Part shown: piece after piece, positions 43,305 to 53,843 of the stretch | Layout: the number at the start of each line of letters is the position of its first letter | Numbering within the stretch: position 1 is the stretch's first letter | Assembly (NCBI RefSeq): GCF_001636295.1 | Contig: NZ_CP014209.1 | Location: 372,001-436,000 of the forward strand | Length of the DNA stretch: 64,000 bases | From: Isoptericola dokdonensis DS-3 | Lineage (GTDB): Bacteria > Actinomycetota > Actinomycetes > Actinomycetales > Cellulomonadaceae | Direction of reading: 5' to 3' | The notes under the pieces: model-generated | Seen by the model: only the letters and a program-made list of their open reading frames with translations | Told to the model about the DNA's origin: nothing | Databases searched by the model: none | Position numbers and translations under genes: made by a program

Positions 43305-43399
43305 TCCCCTCCCGGCACGGGCAGGCCGCGCCGTCGCGGACGGCGACCCGCCCGGTGGCCGCGCGGTGGACGGCGGCGCCGGCGCCCGCCCGGTGAACC

Positions 43400-43405
43400 T
43401 AGGAT
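43400..43405 (+). promoter_or_regulatory. Putative -10 element of the PPi-PFK gene
   Basis: TAGGAT, 40 bp before ATG 43446, leaving a leader with GAGAGG as ribosome-binding site. No strong -35 is seen. Confidence 0.35.
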
Positions 43406-43445
43406 GGGAGGGCTGTTCGTCCCCCACCGAGAGGTAGTACCCGTC

Positions 43446-44672
43446 ATGTCGGTTCGTCGTGTGGCACTCCTGACCGCCGGCGGCTTCGCGCCCTGCCTGT
43501 CCTCCGCCGTCGGCGGCCTCATCGAGCGGTACACGGAGCTCGACCCGTCGATCGAGATCATCGCGTACCAGTACGGCTACCACGGCCTGCTCACCGGCAC
43601 GAAGATCGTCATCGACGCCGAGGGCCGCGCGCAGGCCGGCATCCTGCACCGCTTCGGTGGCTCGCCGATCGGCAACTCGCGCGTCAAGCTGACGAACGCC
43701 GCCGACTGCGTCAAGCGAGGTCTCGTGGCCGAGGGCCAGGACCCGCTGCACGTGGCCGCCGAGCAGCTCAAGGCCGACGGCGTCGACGTCCTGCACACCA
43801 TCGGCGGCGACGACACCAACACCACCGCCGCCGACCTGGCCGCGTTCCTGCACGAGAACGGCTACGAGCTGACCGTCGTGGGCCTGCCCAAGACGATCGA
43901 CAACGACGTCGTGCCGATCCGTCAGTCGCTGGGCGCCTGGACCGCGGCCGAGGAGGCCGCCGGGTTCGCGGCGAACGTCATCGGCGAGCACCGCTCGGGC
44001 CCGCGCATGCTCATCGTGCACGAGGTCATGGGCCGGCACTGCGGCTGGCTCACCGCCGCCGCGGCCAAGGAGTACCGCAAGTGGCTCGACGCGCAGGAGT
44101 GGGCGCCCGCCCTGGGCCTGACGCGCGAGCGCTGGGACGTGCACGCGGTGTTCCTGCCGGAGCTGGCGCTCGACATCGACGCCGAGGCGGAGCGCCTCAA
44201 GGCCGTCATGGACGACCAGGGCAACGTCAACATCTTCCTGTCGGAGGGTGCGGGCATGCACGAGATCGTCGCGCAGCTCGAGGCGGCGGGCGAGGAGGTC
44301 CAGCGCGACCCGTTCGGTCACGTCAAGCTCGACACGATCAACCCGGGCCAGTGGTTCGCGCAGCAGTTCGCGGAGAAGCTGGGCGCCGAGAAGGTCATGG
44401 TCCAGAAGTCCGGCTACTACTCGCGCGCCGCCGCCGCGAACGCCGAGGACCTGCGTCTCATCAAGTCGATGACGGATCTCGCGGTCGACTGCGCCCTGCG
44501 CGGCGAGCCGGGCGTCATCGGCCACGACGAGGAGGACGGCGACCGGCTCAAGGCGATCGCGTTCCCACGCATCGCCGGCGGCAAGGCGTTCGACGTGCAC
44601 ACCGAGTGGTTCGGCGAGCTCCTGGCCGGCATCGGTCAGCCGCTCGTCCCCGCCGCGCCGGTCGCGCACTGA
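43446..44672 (+). CDS. pfp: Pyrophosphate-dependent 6-phosphofructokinase
   Basis: 408 residues. It converts fructose 6-phosphate to the 1,6-bisphosphate reversibly using PPi. Diagnostic motifs: TAGGFAPCLSSAV, GGDDTNTTA (the second Asp in GGDD marks PPi rather than ATP use), and catalytic GLPKTIDND. EVMGRHCGWLT and the C-terminal KSGYYSRAA follow. ATG 43446 after GAGAGG. The class II DAHP synthase starts 12 bp after its stop, probably one transcript. Confidence 0.94.
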   Translation: MSVRRVALLTAGGFAPCLSSAVGGLIERYTELDPSIEIIAYQYGYHGLLTGTKIVIDAEGRAQAGILHRFGGSPIGNSRVKLTNAADCVKRGLVAEGQDPLHVAAEQLKADGVDVLHTIGGDDTNTTAADLAAFLHENGYELTVVGLPKTIDNDVVPIRQSLGAWTAAEEAAGFAANVIGEHRSGPRMLIVHEVMGRHCGWLTAAAAKEYRKWLDAQEWAPALGLTRERWDVHAVFLPELALDIDAEAERLKAVMDDQGNVNIFLSEGAGMHEIVAQLEAAGEEVQRDPFGHVKLDTINPGQWFAQQFAEKLGAEKVMVQKSGYYSRAAAANAEDLRLIKSMTDLAVDCALRGEPGVIGHDEEDGDRLKAIAFPRIAGGKAFDVHTEWFGELLAGIGQPLVPAAPVAH

Positions 44673-44684
44673 GGGCCGGGCACC

Positions 44685-46049
44685 ATGAGCAGCGCCGTCG
44701 ACGCCGTCGCACCGGGCACGGACCCGGACGGGCTGGACCGGTTCCGCGACCTCGTCGCGCTCCAGCAGCCGACCTGGCCGGACGCGGACGCCCTCGCGGC
44801 GGTCGCCGCCCGGCTGTCGGTCGCGGCGCCGCTCGTGGTGCCCGCCGAGGCGGACACCCTCACCGAACGCCTCGCCGCGGCCGGCCGCGGCGAGGCGTTC
44901 CTCCTGCAGGGCGGTGACTGCGCCGAGACGTTCGCGGACGCGAACGCCACGCGCATCCGCAACAAGGTCCGCACGATCCTGCAGATGGCGGTCGTCCTCA
45001 CGCACGGCGCGAGCACGCCCGTGGTGAAGATGGGCCGGTTGGCCGGGCAGTACGCGAAGCCCCGGTCGTCGGACCTCGAGACACGCGACGGCGTGACACT
45101 GCCGTGCTACCGGGGCGACATGGTCAACGGCCACGCGTTCACCCCGGAGTCGCGCATCCCCGACCCGCAGCGGCTGGAGCAGGCGTACCGGATCTCCGCG
45201 GCGACCGCCAACGTGGTGCGCGCGTTCACCCGGGGCGGGTACGCCGACCTGCGTCGCGTGCACGAGTGGAACCGCGGGTTCATGCAGAACCCGTCGTACG
45301 CGCGCTACGAGCGCACCGCCACGGAGATCGACCGGGCGATCCGGTTCATGGACGCGTGCGGCGCGGACTTCGACGCGCTGCGCACCGTCGAGTTCTTCCT
45401 CAGCCACGAGGCGCTGATCCTCGACTACGAGCGAGCGCTGACGCGCGTCGACCCGCGGACCGGCCGTCACTACGACACGAGCGCGCACTTCCTGTGGATC
45501 GGCGAGCGCACCCGGCACCTCGACGGCGCGCACGTCGAGTTCCTGTCGCGGGTGGCCAACCCGATCGGCGTCAAGCTCGGCCCGACGACGACCGCGGACG
45601 ACGCGCTCGCCCTCGCGCATCGGCTGAACCCCGACAACACGCCCGGTCGGCTGACGTTCATCACCCGTATGGGCGCCTCGAAGGTGCGCGACGTCCTGCC
45701 CGAGGTGGTCGCGAAGGTCACGGCCGCGGGGGTGTCCGTCACGTGGGTGACGGACCCGATGCACGGCAACACGATCACGTCCGACAGCGGCTTCAAGACA
45801 CGACGGTTCACCGACGTGCTCGACGAGGTCACCGGGTTCTTCGAGGTGCACCGCGACCTCGGCACGGTGCCGGGCGGCCTGCACATGGAGCTGACGGGCG
45901 ACGACGTCACCGAGGTGCTCGGGGGCAGCGAGGAGATCTCGGACGAGGGGCTCGCGCTGCGCTACGAGACGCTGGTGGACCCGCGGCTGAACCACCAGCA
46001 GTCCCTGGAGACGGCCTTCCAGGTGGCCGAGATGCTCACGCGGCGGTGA
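44685..46049 (+). CDS. aroG: 3-deoxy-7-phosphoheptulonate synthase, class II
   Basis: 454 residues, the plant/mycobacterial type. It condenses PEP and erythrose 4-phosphate to open the shikimate pathway. Metal and substrate motifs: LLQGGDCAETF (about 72, metal Cys), GRLAGQYAKPRS, SHEALILDYE, THLKLGPTT-type IGVKLGPTT, TDPMHGNT (metal His), and CtrE-type ELTGDDVTECLGG-like GDDVTEVLGG. ATG 44685 with GAGGG. It ends 3 bp from the stop of the converging kinase gene, with no terminator between them. Confidence 0.94.
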   Translation: MSSAVDAVAPGTDPDGLDRFRDLVALQQPTWPDADALAAVAARLSVAAPLVVPAEADTLTERLAAAGRGEAFLLQGGDCAETFADANATRIRNKVRTILQMAVVLTHGASTPVVKMGRLAGQYAKPRSSDLETRDGVTLPCYRGDMVNGHAFTPESRIPDPQRLEQAYRISAATANVVRAFTRGGYADLRRVHEWNRGFMQNPSYARYERTATEIDRAIRFMDACGADFDALRTVEFFLSHEALILDYERALTRVDPRTGRHYDTSAHFLWIGERTRHLDGAHVEFLSRVANPIGVKLGPTTTADDALALAHRLNPDNTPGRLTFITRMGASKVRDVLPEVVAKVTAAGVSVTWVTDPMHGNTITSDSGFKTRRFTDVLDEVTGFFEVHRDLGTVPGGLHMELTGDDVTEVLGGSEEISDEGLALRYETLVDPRLNHQQSLETAFQVAEMLTRR

Positions 46050-46052
46050 TCG

Positions 46053-48065
46053 TCACCAGACCGTGAGGGTCACGGTGCTCCCCTCGGGGGCCTTGCCGGT
46101 CTGGTCCTGGAACCGCACCGTGTCGAGCAGGCCGCCGAGGTAGCGGTTCACGTCAACCTCGAACCCCGCGTCCGCGAGGGCGTCGGAGGCCTCCTGCTCG
46201 GACATCCCGACGACGTCGGGCACCTTCACCTCGCGCGGCCCCGCGGACAGGGTGAGCGTGACGGTGTCGGTGCGCCGGGCGTCGCTGCCCTGCTCGGGGT
46301 CCTGCGCCAGGACGTGGCCCTCGGCGACCTCCGTGGAGTGCTCCGGGTCGGCGTGGTCGACGCGCAGCCCGGCGGCGGCGAGGTCCTGCTCGGCGTCCTG
46401 CGCCGACCGGCCGACCACCTGGGGCACCTGCACCGGCGCGGGACCCTGGGAGACGGTGAGGCGCACCTCGGTGTCGTGCGGCTCGCGCGCCCCCTCCTCG
46501 ACGGACACCTCGAGCACCTCGCCCTCGGGCGCCTCGTCGTCGTACGCTCCGCCGGAGGGGCCGACCGTGAAACCGGCGTCCTCCAGGGCGGCCTCGGCGT
46601 CGCGCTGCGCGGACCCGACCAGACCGGTCGGGACGGTGAGCATCTCGACCCCCAGGGAGACCACGAGGGTGACGGCGCCGTCGCGACGCACGGGCTCGCC
46701 GGCACCGGGTTCGGTGCTCACGACGTCACCCTCGGCGACCTCGTCGTCGAACGCCTCCGTGGTGCGGCCTGCCAGGCCGGCGGCGTCGAGGGCCGCCTGC
46801 GCGTCCTCGGCCTCCGCGCCGACGAGGCCGGCGGGCACGTCGGTCCACGCCCCGGGCCCGTCGGCGAACCACCACCAGCCGCCGACGCCGCCTCCGGCGA
46901 GGAGCACCGCCACGCACAGCCAGGCGACCGCGGCGCGTCGGCGTCGGCGGGGACGGCGCACCGGGACGTCGTGGGGCATCGCCGTGGTCGGTGCGGTGAC
47001 GACGTGCTCGGTGACGTGCCCGGTCGGGACCACGTCGGCGAAGAACGCCGCGGGGATCTCATCGACGTCGTCCGCGGAGCCGGCGCCGACCGCGGGTCCC
47101 GGCGGCGACGTGGTGGCGTCGTCGGCGGCGGCCTCGTCCACCGGTGAGAGCGCCGAGCCTGCGGTCGTCGTGCCCGGCACGACCGGGTCGGCGGTGCGGT
47201 CGAGGACGTCGTCGGGCAGACCGGTCCGCAGCGCGCGCAGCGCGGCCAGCGCCACCCCGGCGTGGGCGGGCCGGCGAGCCGGGTCGCGGGCGGTGAACGA
47301 CGCGAGCAGGGCGTCGACCTCCGCCGGCAGCCACGGCACCCGCTCCGACGGTGGCGGCAGGTCCTCGTGGACGTGCCGGAAGGCGACCTGCACCGGCGTC
47401 TCGCCGGGGTAGGGGAGCGCTCCGGTGAGCATCTCGTGCAGCAGCACACCGACGGCGTAGACGTCGGTCGCCGGGGTGCACCCGCCCGAGGTGATCACCT
47501 CGGGCGCGAGATAGGCGACGGTCCCGAGGATCGTCCCGGTGGCGGTGGACGTCACCTCGGTGACGGCCCGCGCCAGCCCGAAGTCCGCGACCTTGACGCG
47601 GTCCTCGTCGTCGACGAGCACGTTCTCCGGCTTGACGTCGCGGTGCACGAGCCCGACCCGGTGGGCGGCGGCGAGCGCGGCCAGCACCTGCGCGGCGACG
47701 TCCAGCGCCCGGTCGGCGCGCAGCGGGCCCTCGCGCAGCTCGGCACGCAGGTTGTGGCCCGGGACGTACTCCATCGTCAGGTAGCTCGTGTCGCCGTCGA
47801 CGCCCTGGTCGAACACCGCGACGACCCCGGGGTGCGACAGCCGCGCCGACGCCCTCGCCTCGCGCCGGAACCGGGAGACGAAGCTCGCGCCGTCCACGCC
47901 CTCGGCGAGGTGCGGGTGCATGATCTTCACCGCGACCTCGCGGCCGAGGCGGCGGTCCCGGGCCCGGTAGACCGTGGCCATGCCACCGCGGGCCACGCGC
48001 GCGACGATCTCGTACCGCCCGTCGACCAGGCGGCCGAGCTGAGGATCAGTCGTCGTGGTGGCCAC
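46053..48065 (-). CDS. PASTA-domain Ser/Thr protein kinase (PknL/PknB-like)
   Basis: 670 residues. The kinase domain covers ~13-280: VARGGMATVYRA (P-loop), VAVKIM (Lys), HRDVKPENVLVDD and VADFGLARAV. A Pro/Thr-rich linker follows, then one membrane helix (~385-403, AVAWLCVAVLLAGGGVGGWWW), then four PASTA repeats ending at the C-terminus (each with VPxxVG and ADAQ..L..AG elements). PASTA kinases sense muropeptides or lipid II and control wall growth. GTG 48065 lies 6 nt after TAGACT (complement of 48072-48077). Divergent from an Rv2175c-like gene, whose mycobacterial homologue is a PknL substrate (from memory). Confidence 0.94.
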   Translation of the reverse strand: MATTTTDPQLGRLVDGRYEIVARVARGGMATVYRARDRRLGREVAVKIMHPHLAEGVDGASFVSRFRREARASARLSHPGVVAVFDQGVDGDTSYLTMEYVPGHNLRAELREGPLRADRALDVAAQVLAALAAAHRVGLVHRDVKPENVLVDDEDRVKVADFGLARAVTEVTSTATGTILGTVAYLAPEVITSGGCTPATDVYAVGVLLHEMLTGALPYPGETPVQVAFRHVHEDLPPPSERVPWLPAEVDALLASFTARDPARRPAHAGVALAALRALRTGLPDDVLDRTADPVVPGTTTAGSALSPVDEAAADDATTSPPGPAVGAGSADDVDEIPAAFFADVVPTGHVTEHVVTAPTTAMPHDVPVRRPRRRRRAAVAWLCVAVLLAGGGVGGWWWFADGPGAWTDVPAGLVGAEAEDAQAALDAAGLAGRTTEAFDDEVAEGDVVSTEPGAGEPVRRDGAVTLVVSLGVEMLTVPTGLVGSAQRDAEAALEDAGFTVGPSGGAYDDEAPEGEVLEVSVEEGAREPHDTEVRLTVSQGPAPVQVPQVVGRSAQDAEQDLAAAGLRVDHADPEHSTEVAEGHVLAQDPEQGSDARRTDTVTLTLSAGPREVKVPDVVGMSEQEASDALADAGFEVDVNRYLGGLLDTVRFQDQTGKAPEGSTVTLTVW

Positions 48066-48115
48066 GGGGCGAGTCTATTTCGCCGACCCGGCGCCGGCCC
48101 GCAGGCCGGGCCGAC

Positions 48116-48121
48116 TAGGCT
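48116..48121 (+). promoter_or_regulatory. Putative -10 element (leaderless) of the Rv2175c-like gene
   Basis: TAGGCT ends 6 nt before GTG 48128, 38 bp from the matching -10 (48072-48077, minus) of the divergent kinase gene. Confidence 0.5.
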
Positions 48122-48127
48122 GGCGGG

Positions 48128-48505
48128 GTGAACGACACGAACGAGCCCACCCTGGACGACCTCGTCGGCGACTGGTCGACCCTGCCGGACGTCGCGGAGG
48201 CCCTGGACCTCGAGATCCGCCGCGTGCGCGGTCTCGTCGCCGACCGCCACCTCGTGGGTGTCAAGCGGGGCGAGCGCACCACGTTCCAGGTCCCGACCGC
48301 CTTCCTCGTCACCACCGACGAGGGCACCCGGGTGCTGGAGACGCTGCGCGGCACCGCGACCGTCCTGCAGGACGCCGGGTTCGACGACGCGGAGGCGCTG
48401 CGCTGGCTCTTCACCGAGCAGGAGTCGCTCGGCACCACCCCGATCGCCGCGATGCGCGCAGGGCGCCGCGCCGAGGTGCGCCGCCTCGCCCAGGCGCTCG
48501 CCTGA
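48128..48505 (+). CDS. Rv2175c-like DNA-binding protein
   Basis: 125 residues. STLPDVAEALDLEIRRVRGLVADRHLVGVKRG (about 17-48) is a winged helix-turn-helix related to excisionase/MerR-type folds. The second half holds DAGFDDAEALRWLFTEQESLG, the Rv2175c family C-terminal domain. In mycobacteria Rv2175c is phosphorylated by PknL, which lowers DNA binding; here the kinase gene is the divergent neighbour. The acidic Thr-containing N-terminus (NDTNEPTLDD) would be the likely phosphosite region. Function beyond DNA binding unknown. Confidence 0.88.
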   Translation: MNDTNEPTLDDLVGDWSTLPDVAEALDLEIRRVRGLVADRHLVGVKRGERTTFQVPTAFLVTTDEGTRVLETLRGTATVLQDAGFDDAEALRWLFTEQESLGTTPIAAMRAGRRAEVRRLAQALA

Positions 48506-48521
48506 GCGTCGCGCACCGCGT

Positions 48522-48544
48522 CCCGCGGCGAGACACCCCGCGGG
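48522..48544. terminator. Weak bidirectional terminator
   Basis: CCCGCGG (48522-48528) and CCGCGGG (48538-48544) form a 7-bp stem with a 9-nt loop between the converging Rv2175c-like and polyprenyl synthase genes. Confidence 0.4.
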
Positions 48545-49648
48545 TCAGGAGCGGCGGTCCACCGCCGCGCGGGCCAGCGCCACCAGCACCGTGCGTCCCT
48601 CGGTGGTGAGCTCGGCCGCCGACAGGGCGTCGAGGGCCTCGGCGGTGAGCTCCTCGACGAGCCGCTCGACCCCGTCCAGGGCCCCCGAGCCGACGACGAG
48701 GGCGCGCAGCGCGGCGACGTCCTCGGCCGTGAGGTCGGGATCGCCGAGGCGTGCGGTGAGCTCTGCGCGGTCGGCGTCGCCGCTGCCGGCCAGCGTGCGG
48801 GCCACGAGCACGGTGTGCTTGCCCTCGCGCAGGTCGTCGCCCGCAGGCTTGCCGGTGACGGCGGGGTCGCCGAACACGCCCAGGACGTCGTCGCGGAGCT
48901 GGAACGCCTCGCCGAGCGGCAGGCCGACGGCGCCCATCGCCTTGACGGCGTCGTCACCGGCCCCGGCGAGGACCGCGCCCAGCACCAGCGGCCGCTCCAC
49001 CGAGTAGCGGGCGGACTTGGCCCGCAGCACGGTGCGGGCCCGCGCCTCGTCCGTGGCGGGGTCGGTGCCCCAGGGCTCGGCCTGGACCAGCACGTCGAGG
49101 TACTGGCCGACGACGACCTCGCTCGTCATCGCGTCGAACAGCTCGCGGGCCCGGCGCGCGACCTCCGGCGGCAGGGCGTCCAGCGCGGCCGCCGACTCGC
49201 GGTGCGCGGCGACGAGGCACAGGTCGCCCAGCAGGATCGCCGCGGCGACCCCGAAGCGGCCGGCGTCGCCGGACCACCCGCGCTCGACGTGCCGGGCCTC
49301 GAAGACGCGGTGCGCGGTGGGCAGGCCCCGGCGCGTGTCGGAGGCGTCCATGACGTCGTCGTGCAGCAGCGCGGCCGCCTGGAACAGCTCCAGCGCCGCG
49401 CCCATGCGCACGACCGCGTCCCGCTGCGGGCCGGACGCCGCCCCGCCGTGCGCCCGGAACGACCAGTAGCAGAACGCGGCGCGCAGCCGCTTGCCGCCCG
49501 CCAGGAGCGCGCCGACCTGCTCGGTCAGGGCCGTGGTGCCGGGCCCCGTGGTGGCGACCTCGGCGGCGAGGCGGTCCAGGTGGGCGGCGAGGGCGGCGTC
49601 GACGTCGTGACGGAGGTTCTCCTGGTCGACCAGGGGAGCGGCAGGCAT
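48545..49648 (-). CDS. Polyprenyl (geranylgeranyl-type) diphosphate synthase
   Basis: 367 residues. First Asp-rich motif LLHDDVMDASDTRRG (DDxxD, about 96-110); second QLRDDVLGVFGD (DDxxGxxxD form, about 232). GKRLRAAF and VGQYLD are the usual substrate-site motifs. It makes medium-length prenyl diphosphates for menaquinone, carotenoids or wall lipid carriers; chain length not predictable. ATG 49648 lies 6 nt after TAGGCT (complement of 49655-49660). Mycobacterial idsA2 sits in the same neighbourhood (from memory). Confidence 0.92.
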   Translation of the reverse strand: MPAAPLVDQENLRHDVDAALAAHLDRLAAEVATTGPGTTALTEQVGALLAGGKRLRAAFCYWSFRAHGGAASGPQRDAVVRMGAALELFQAAALLHDDVMDASDTRRGLPTAHRVFEARHVERGWSGDAGRFGVAAAILLGDLCLVAAHRESAAALDALPPEVARRARELFDAMTSEVVVGQYLDVLVQAEPWGTDPATDEARARTVLRAKSARYSVERPLVLGAVLAGAGDDAVKAMGAVGLPLGEAFQLRDDVLGVFGDPAVTGKPAGDDLREGKHTVLVARTLAGSGDADRAELTARLGDPDLTAEDVAALRALVVGSGALDGVERLVEELTAEALDALSAAELTTEGRTVLVALARAAVDRRS

Positions 49649-49713
49649 GCCGACAGCCTAGGTGCTGGGCACGAGGCGGAGCACGCCGCCACGTCCGTCC
49701 GGATCTTGACCGG

Positions 49714-50238
49714 TCAGCCCTCCGCCGGCGCCACCGTGCCCGAGACCGTGACGAGACGACGCTCCCCGTCGTCCAGGACCCCGACGTGCACGGACTCGAC
49801 GACCGGGGTCTTCTTCCTCCCGGTGGTCCGGGTGAACACGGCCTGTGCGGCCAGCTCCGAGGTGCCCACCTCCTCGGCCCGGGCGAAGCCGGCGGTCTCG
49901 AGCCGCTGCGCGTACTGGCGGACGACCTTGCGGGCGCCGAGCGACGTGGCCAGGTTGAGCGAGACGTCGACGAGCCCGTCCCGGGGCGCGGCCGAGCTCG
50001 CCAGGACCGTGGCGTCCTCCGGGCCGGCGAGCAGGTCCACCGGGAAGCCGGGTGCGTAGTCGCCGACCGTGCTGGCGACGTCGAACGTCGGCAGGGCGGT
50101 CGGGCCGGCCGACGTGACCGGGGCGGGGGCGCCGGCCTGCGGCGGAGGAGCGGCAGGCTGGCAGCCGACGAGCGCCGGCGTCAGGACGACGAGCACGGCG
50201 GCCGCGAGCGCCGGCGAGCGAGGTCGGGACGGGGGCAC
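49714..50238 (-). CDS. Putative lipoprotein, unknown function
   Basis: 174 residues. Short basic start (PPSRPRSP), hydrophobic helix, and lipobox LVGC at about residue 24-27, so likely an acylated envelope protein. After a Pro/Ala linker, a ~130-residue domain (LPTFDVASTVGDYAPGFPVDLL to VHVGVLDDGERRLVTVSGTV) looks like an alpha/beta sandwich. Start: GTG 50238, 6 nt after TACGGT (complement of 50245-50250). Family not recognised. Confidence 0.75.
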   Translation of the reverse strand: MPPSRPRSPALAAAVLVVLTPALVGCQPAAPPPQAGAPAPVTSAGPTALPTFDVASTVGDYAPGFPVDLLAGPEDATVLASSAAPRDGLVDVSLNLATSLGARKVVRQYAQRLETAGFARAEEVGTSELAAQAVFTRTTGRKKTPVVESVHVGVLDDGERRLVTVSGTVAPAEG

Positions 50239-50336
50239 GCGACCACCGTAGCGTCCCGCCGTCCACAGGTCCGCGCCCTGCACAGATGTGGCGGAGCCGG
50301 TGCCGACGAGGGTGTCGACCACGTTGGGATCGGCTC

Positions 50337-51491
50337 ATGACTTCGCTCCCTGACACCGCGGAACCGCCCCTGACGCTGCGCTCGCCGCAGGACCTCCTCG
50401 CAGCCGTCCCGTACCAGCTCGGGTTCCGCCCGGCCGAGTCCGTCGTCCTGGCCTGCGTGGCCGGGCGCCGCCTCGTCCTGGTCGCCCGGGTCGGGCTGGA
50501 CGACCTCGGCACGCCCTCCGCCCACGACGGCCTGGCCGGGCTGCGGCGCGCCGTGCGGCACGCCGACCCCGACTGGTGCGCCCTGATCGTGTACACCGAC
50601 CACGATCCCGCCGACGTCGAGGACCGGGCCGAGCTGGTGCGCGACGTCCTCGACCCCGCCACCCGGGTCGAGGAGTGGCACGTGTCCTCGACGAGGTTCC
50701 GCGGGCTCGGGTGCACCGACGCGGGCTGCTGCCCGCGCGACGGGCACCCCGTCGAGGCCCTGGACTCCGGCGTCGTGGGCGCGGCGCAGGTCCTCGCCGG
50801 ACGGACGGTCGCCGCGTCGGCGCGCGCCGCCTTCGAGATCCGCCCCGCCGACCGCGCCGTCCGCGACCTCGCGGCCCGGGCCGCCCGGCGCAGCGAGCAT
50901 GCCGGCCGGACCGACGACACGCGCACGACGTGGCGACGCGAGGCGTTGGCGACCTGGCGTCAGGCGCTGCGGTGCGTCCCGCCCGCACCCGACGGGGACG
51001 GGGCGGACGCCGTCGGCCCCGCGCTGGCGGGCCGGGTCGCCGCGGCGCTCGCGGACCGGCAGGTGCGCGACGCGGCGCTGCTCACCCTGGTGCCGGGGCA
51101 CGACGCGTCGGCCCGGTCGACCCTGGAGTGCGCCGACCCCGTCGGGGTGGAGGAGGCGACCGCCCGCGCCATGGCGGCCGTCACCGACCCCGCGGTCGCG
51201 GTCCGGCCCGACGCCGCGACGGCAGCCCGGGCCCGGGCGGTGCTGGAGCGGACGGTGGCGTGCGCGCCGCGGCGGCTCCAGGCGGCTCCGCTGACGCTCC
51301 TGGCGTTCCTGGCGTGGTGGGAGGGCGACGGCGCGCGGGCGTCCCACCGGGTCGCGGACGCGCTGGACCGTGACCCCGGATACCGGTTGGCCCGGCTGGT
51401 CGAGGGCGTCGTCGGGACGGGCCTGCCGCCGGGGTGGGTGCGCCGCCGCGGGGCCGCACCGGCGCAGCCCCCGGACCGGCAGGTCGGGTAG
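50337..51491 (+). CDS. DUF4192 domain-containing protein
   Basis: 384 residues. LRSPQDLLAAVPYQLGFRPAESVVLACV (about 14-41) is the DUF4192 opening; RFRGLGCTDAGCCPRDGHPVEAL (about 122-144) holds its conserved Cys pair. The C-terminal half is helical with WWEGDGARASHRVADALDRDPGYRLARL, resembling a TPR-like end. An actinobacterial family often encoded near the principal sigma factor, as here (1.8 kb away). Function unknown. Confidence 0.88.
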   Translation: MTSLPDTAEPPLTLRSPQDLLAAVPYQLGFRPAESVVLACVAGRRLVLVARVGLDDLGTPSAHDGLAGLRRAVRHADPDWCALIVYTDHDPADVEDRAELVRDVLDPATRVEEWHVSSTRFRGLGCTDAGCCPRDGHPVEALDSGVVGAAQVLAGRTVAASARAAFEIRPADRAVRDLAARAARRSEHAGRTDDTRTTWRREALATWRQALRCVPPAPDGDGADAVGPALAGRVAAALADRQVRDAALLTLVPGHDASARSTLECADPVGVEEATARAMAAVTDPAVAVRPDAATAARARAVLERTVACAPRRLQAAPLTLLAFLAWWEGDGARASHRVADALDRDPGYRLARLVEGVVGTGLPPGWVRRRGAAPAQPPDRQVG

Positions 51492-51494
51492 CGT
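51489..51494 (+). promoter_or_regulatory. Putative -10 element (leaderless) of the universal stress gene
   Basis: TAGCGT overlaps the DUF4192 stop codon and ends 6 nt before ATG 51501. Confidence 0.45.
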
Positions 51495-51500
51495 GCCACC

Positions 51501-51860
51501 ATGGCGATCGTCGTGGGACATCTCAGCACCGCCGAGGGCTCCGAAGCGCTGGGGGCCGCCGTCGCGGAGGCCCGTCGGCGCGGGACGGAGCTCGTCCTGG
51601 TCACGGGCTCGCCGGACGGCGCCTCATCGGAGCTCGACGCCCTGGCCGAGCGGCTGGCCGGCGCCGGTGTGGCCCACCGGGTCGTGCCCGGCACCGGTGA
51701 CCTCGCGGACGATCTCGTCCGCACCGCGGCGGAGTCCGGTGCGGAGCTCATCGTCATCGGTCTGCGGCGTCGCAGCCCCGTCGGCAAGCTCATCCTGGGG
51801 TCGGGCGCGCAGCGGATCCTGCTCGACGCGCCGTGCCCCGTCCTGGCGGTCAAGCCCTGA
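51501..51860 (+). CDS. Universal stress protein (UspA family)
   Basis: 119 residues, one short Usp domain. VVGHLSTAEGSEALGAAVAEARRRG is the N-terminal strand-helix. The ATP-type motif GLRRRSPVGKLILGSGAQRIL (GxxxxxGKxxxGSxxxxxL) and the C-terminal strand CPVLAVKP are present. It is shorter than usual (about 140). Stress or growth-arrest role expected. The 282-bp region after it (51861-52142) holds the sigma-factor promoter and no other gene I can support. Confidence 0.88.
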   Translation: MAIVVGHLSTAEGSEALGAAVAEARRRGTELVLVTGSPDGASSELDALAERLAGAGVAHRVVPGTGDLADDLVRTAAESGAELIVIGLRRRSPVGKLILGSGAQRILLDAPCPVLAVKP

Positions 51861-52040
51861 GACGGTCGCGCCACGCCGATCACCACGGCGTCACCACGAC
51901 GTGCCGCCGGTGCGGGCGTGCCCGGAATAGCGGGCAGAGGTGGGGCGTTGTGCCTGCTGTCCATCGCGCACCGCGACGACTGCGTCCGGGATCACGGCGT
52001 CGTCGCCGCCCCTCCTGAGGCTGCACCCCGGTGCCGCCGG

Positions 52041-52046
52041 TACAAT
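52041..52046 (+). promoter_or_regulatory. Putative -10 element of the principal sigma factor gene
   Basis: TACAAT within GGTACAATATAGG is the most AT-rich point between 51861 and 52142. It would give a ~90-nt leader to GTG 52143. No clear -35 is seen. Confidence 0.5.
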
Positions 52047-52142
52047 ATAGGTGTCCGCCCGAGCCGGAGAGTGACCGAGAGATCAGGTCCCCGGCCCCGA
52101 CGGTGGTTCACCGTCCCCCCTCGATTGCCGAAAGGTCGGTTT

Positions 52143-53753
<1,611 letters not shown>

Positions 53754-53778
53754 CCCGCGCCTCGCGCGCGCAGGTCGC

Positions 53779-53820
53779 CACGAGAGCCCCGCACCGGAGG
53801 AACGGTGCGGGGCTCTCGTG
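53779..53820. terminator. Bidirectional terminator, 17-bp perfect stem
   Basis: Arms 53779-53795 and 53804-53820 (CACGAGAGCCCCGCACC and complement) with an 8-nt loop, between sigA and the converging FAD oxidoreductase gene. Confidence 0.85.
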
Positions 53821-53843
53821 CGTGCGGGTCGCGGGGGGCCTCG

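Noticed and set aside
42492..45995. 1167-residue minus-strand ORF opposite plsC, PPi-PFK and aroG
   Set aside because: Low-complexity Arg/Val/Asp-rich antisense shadow of three well-identified genes; no domain seen.
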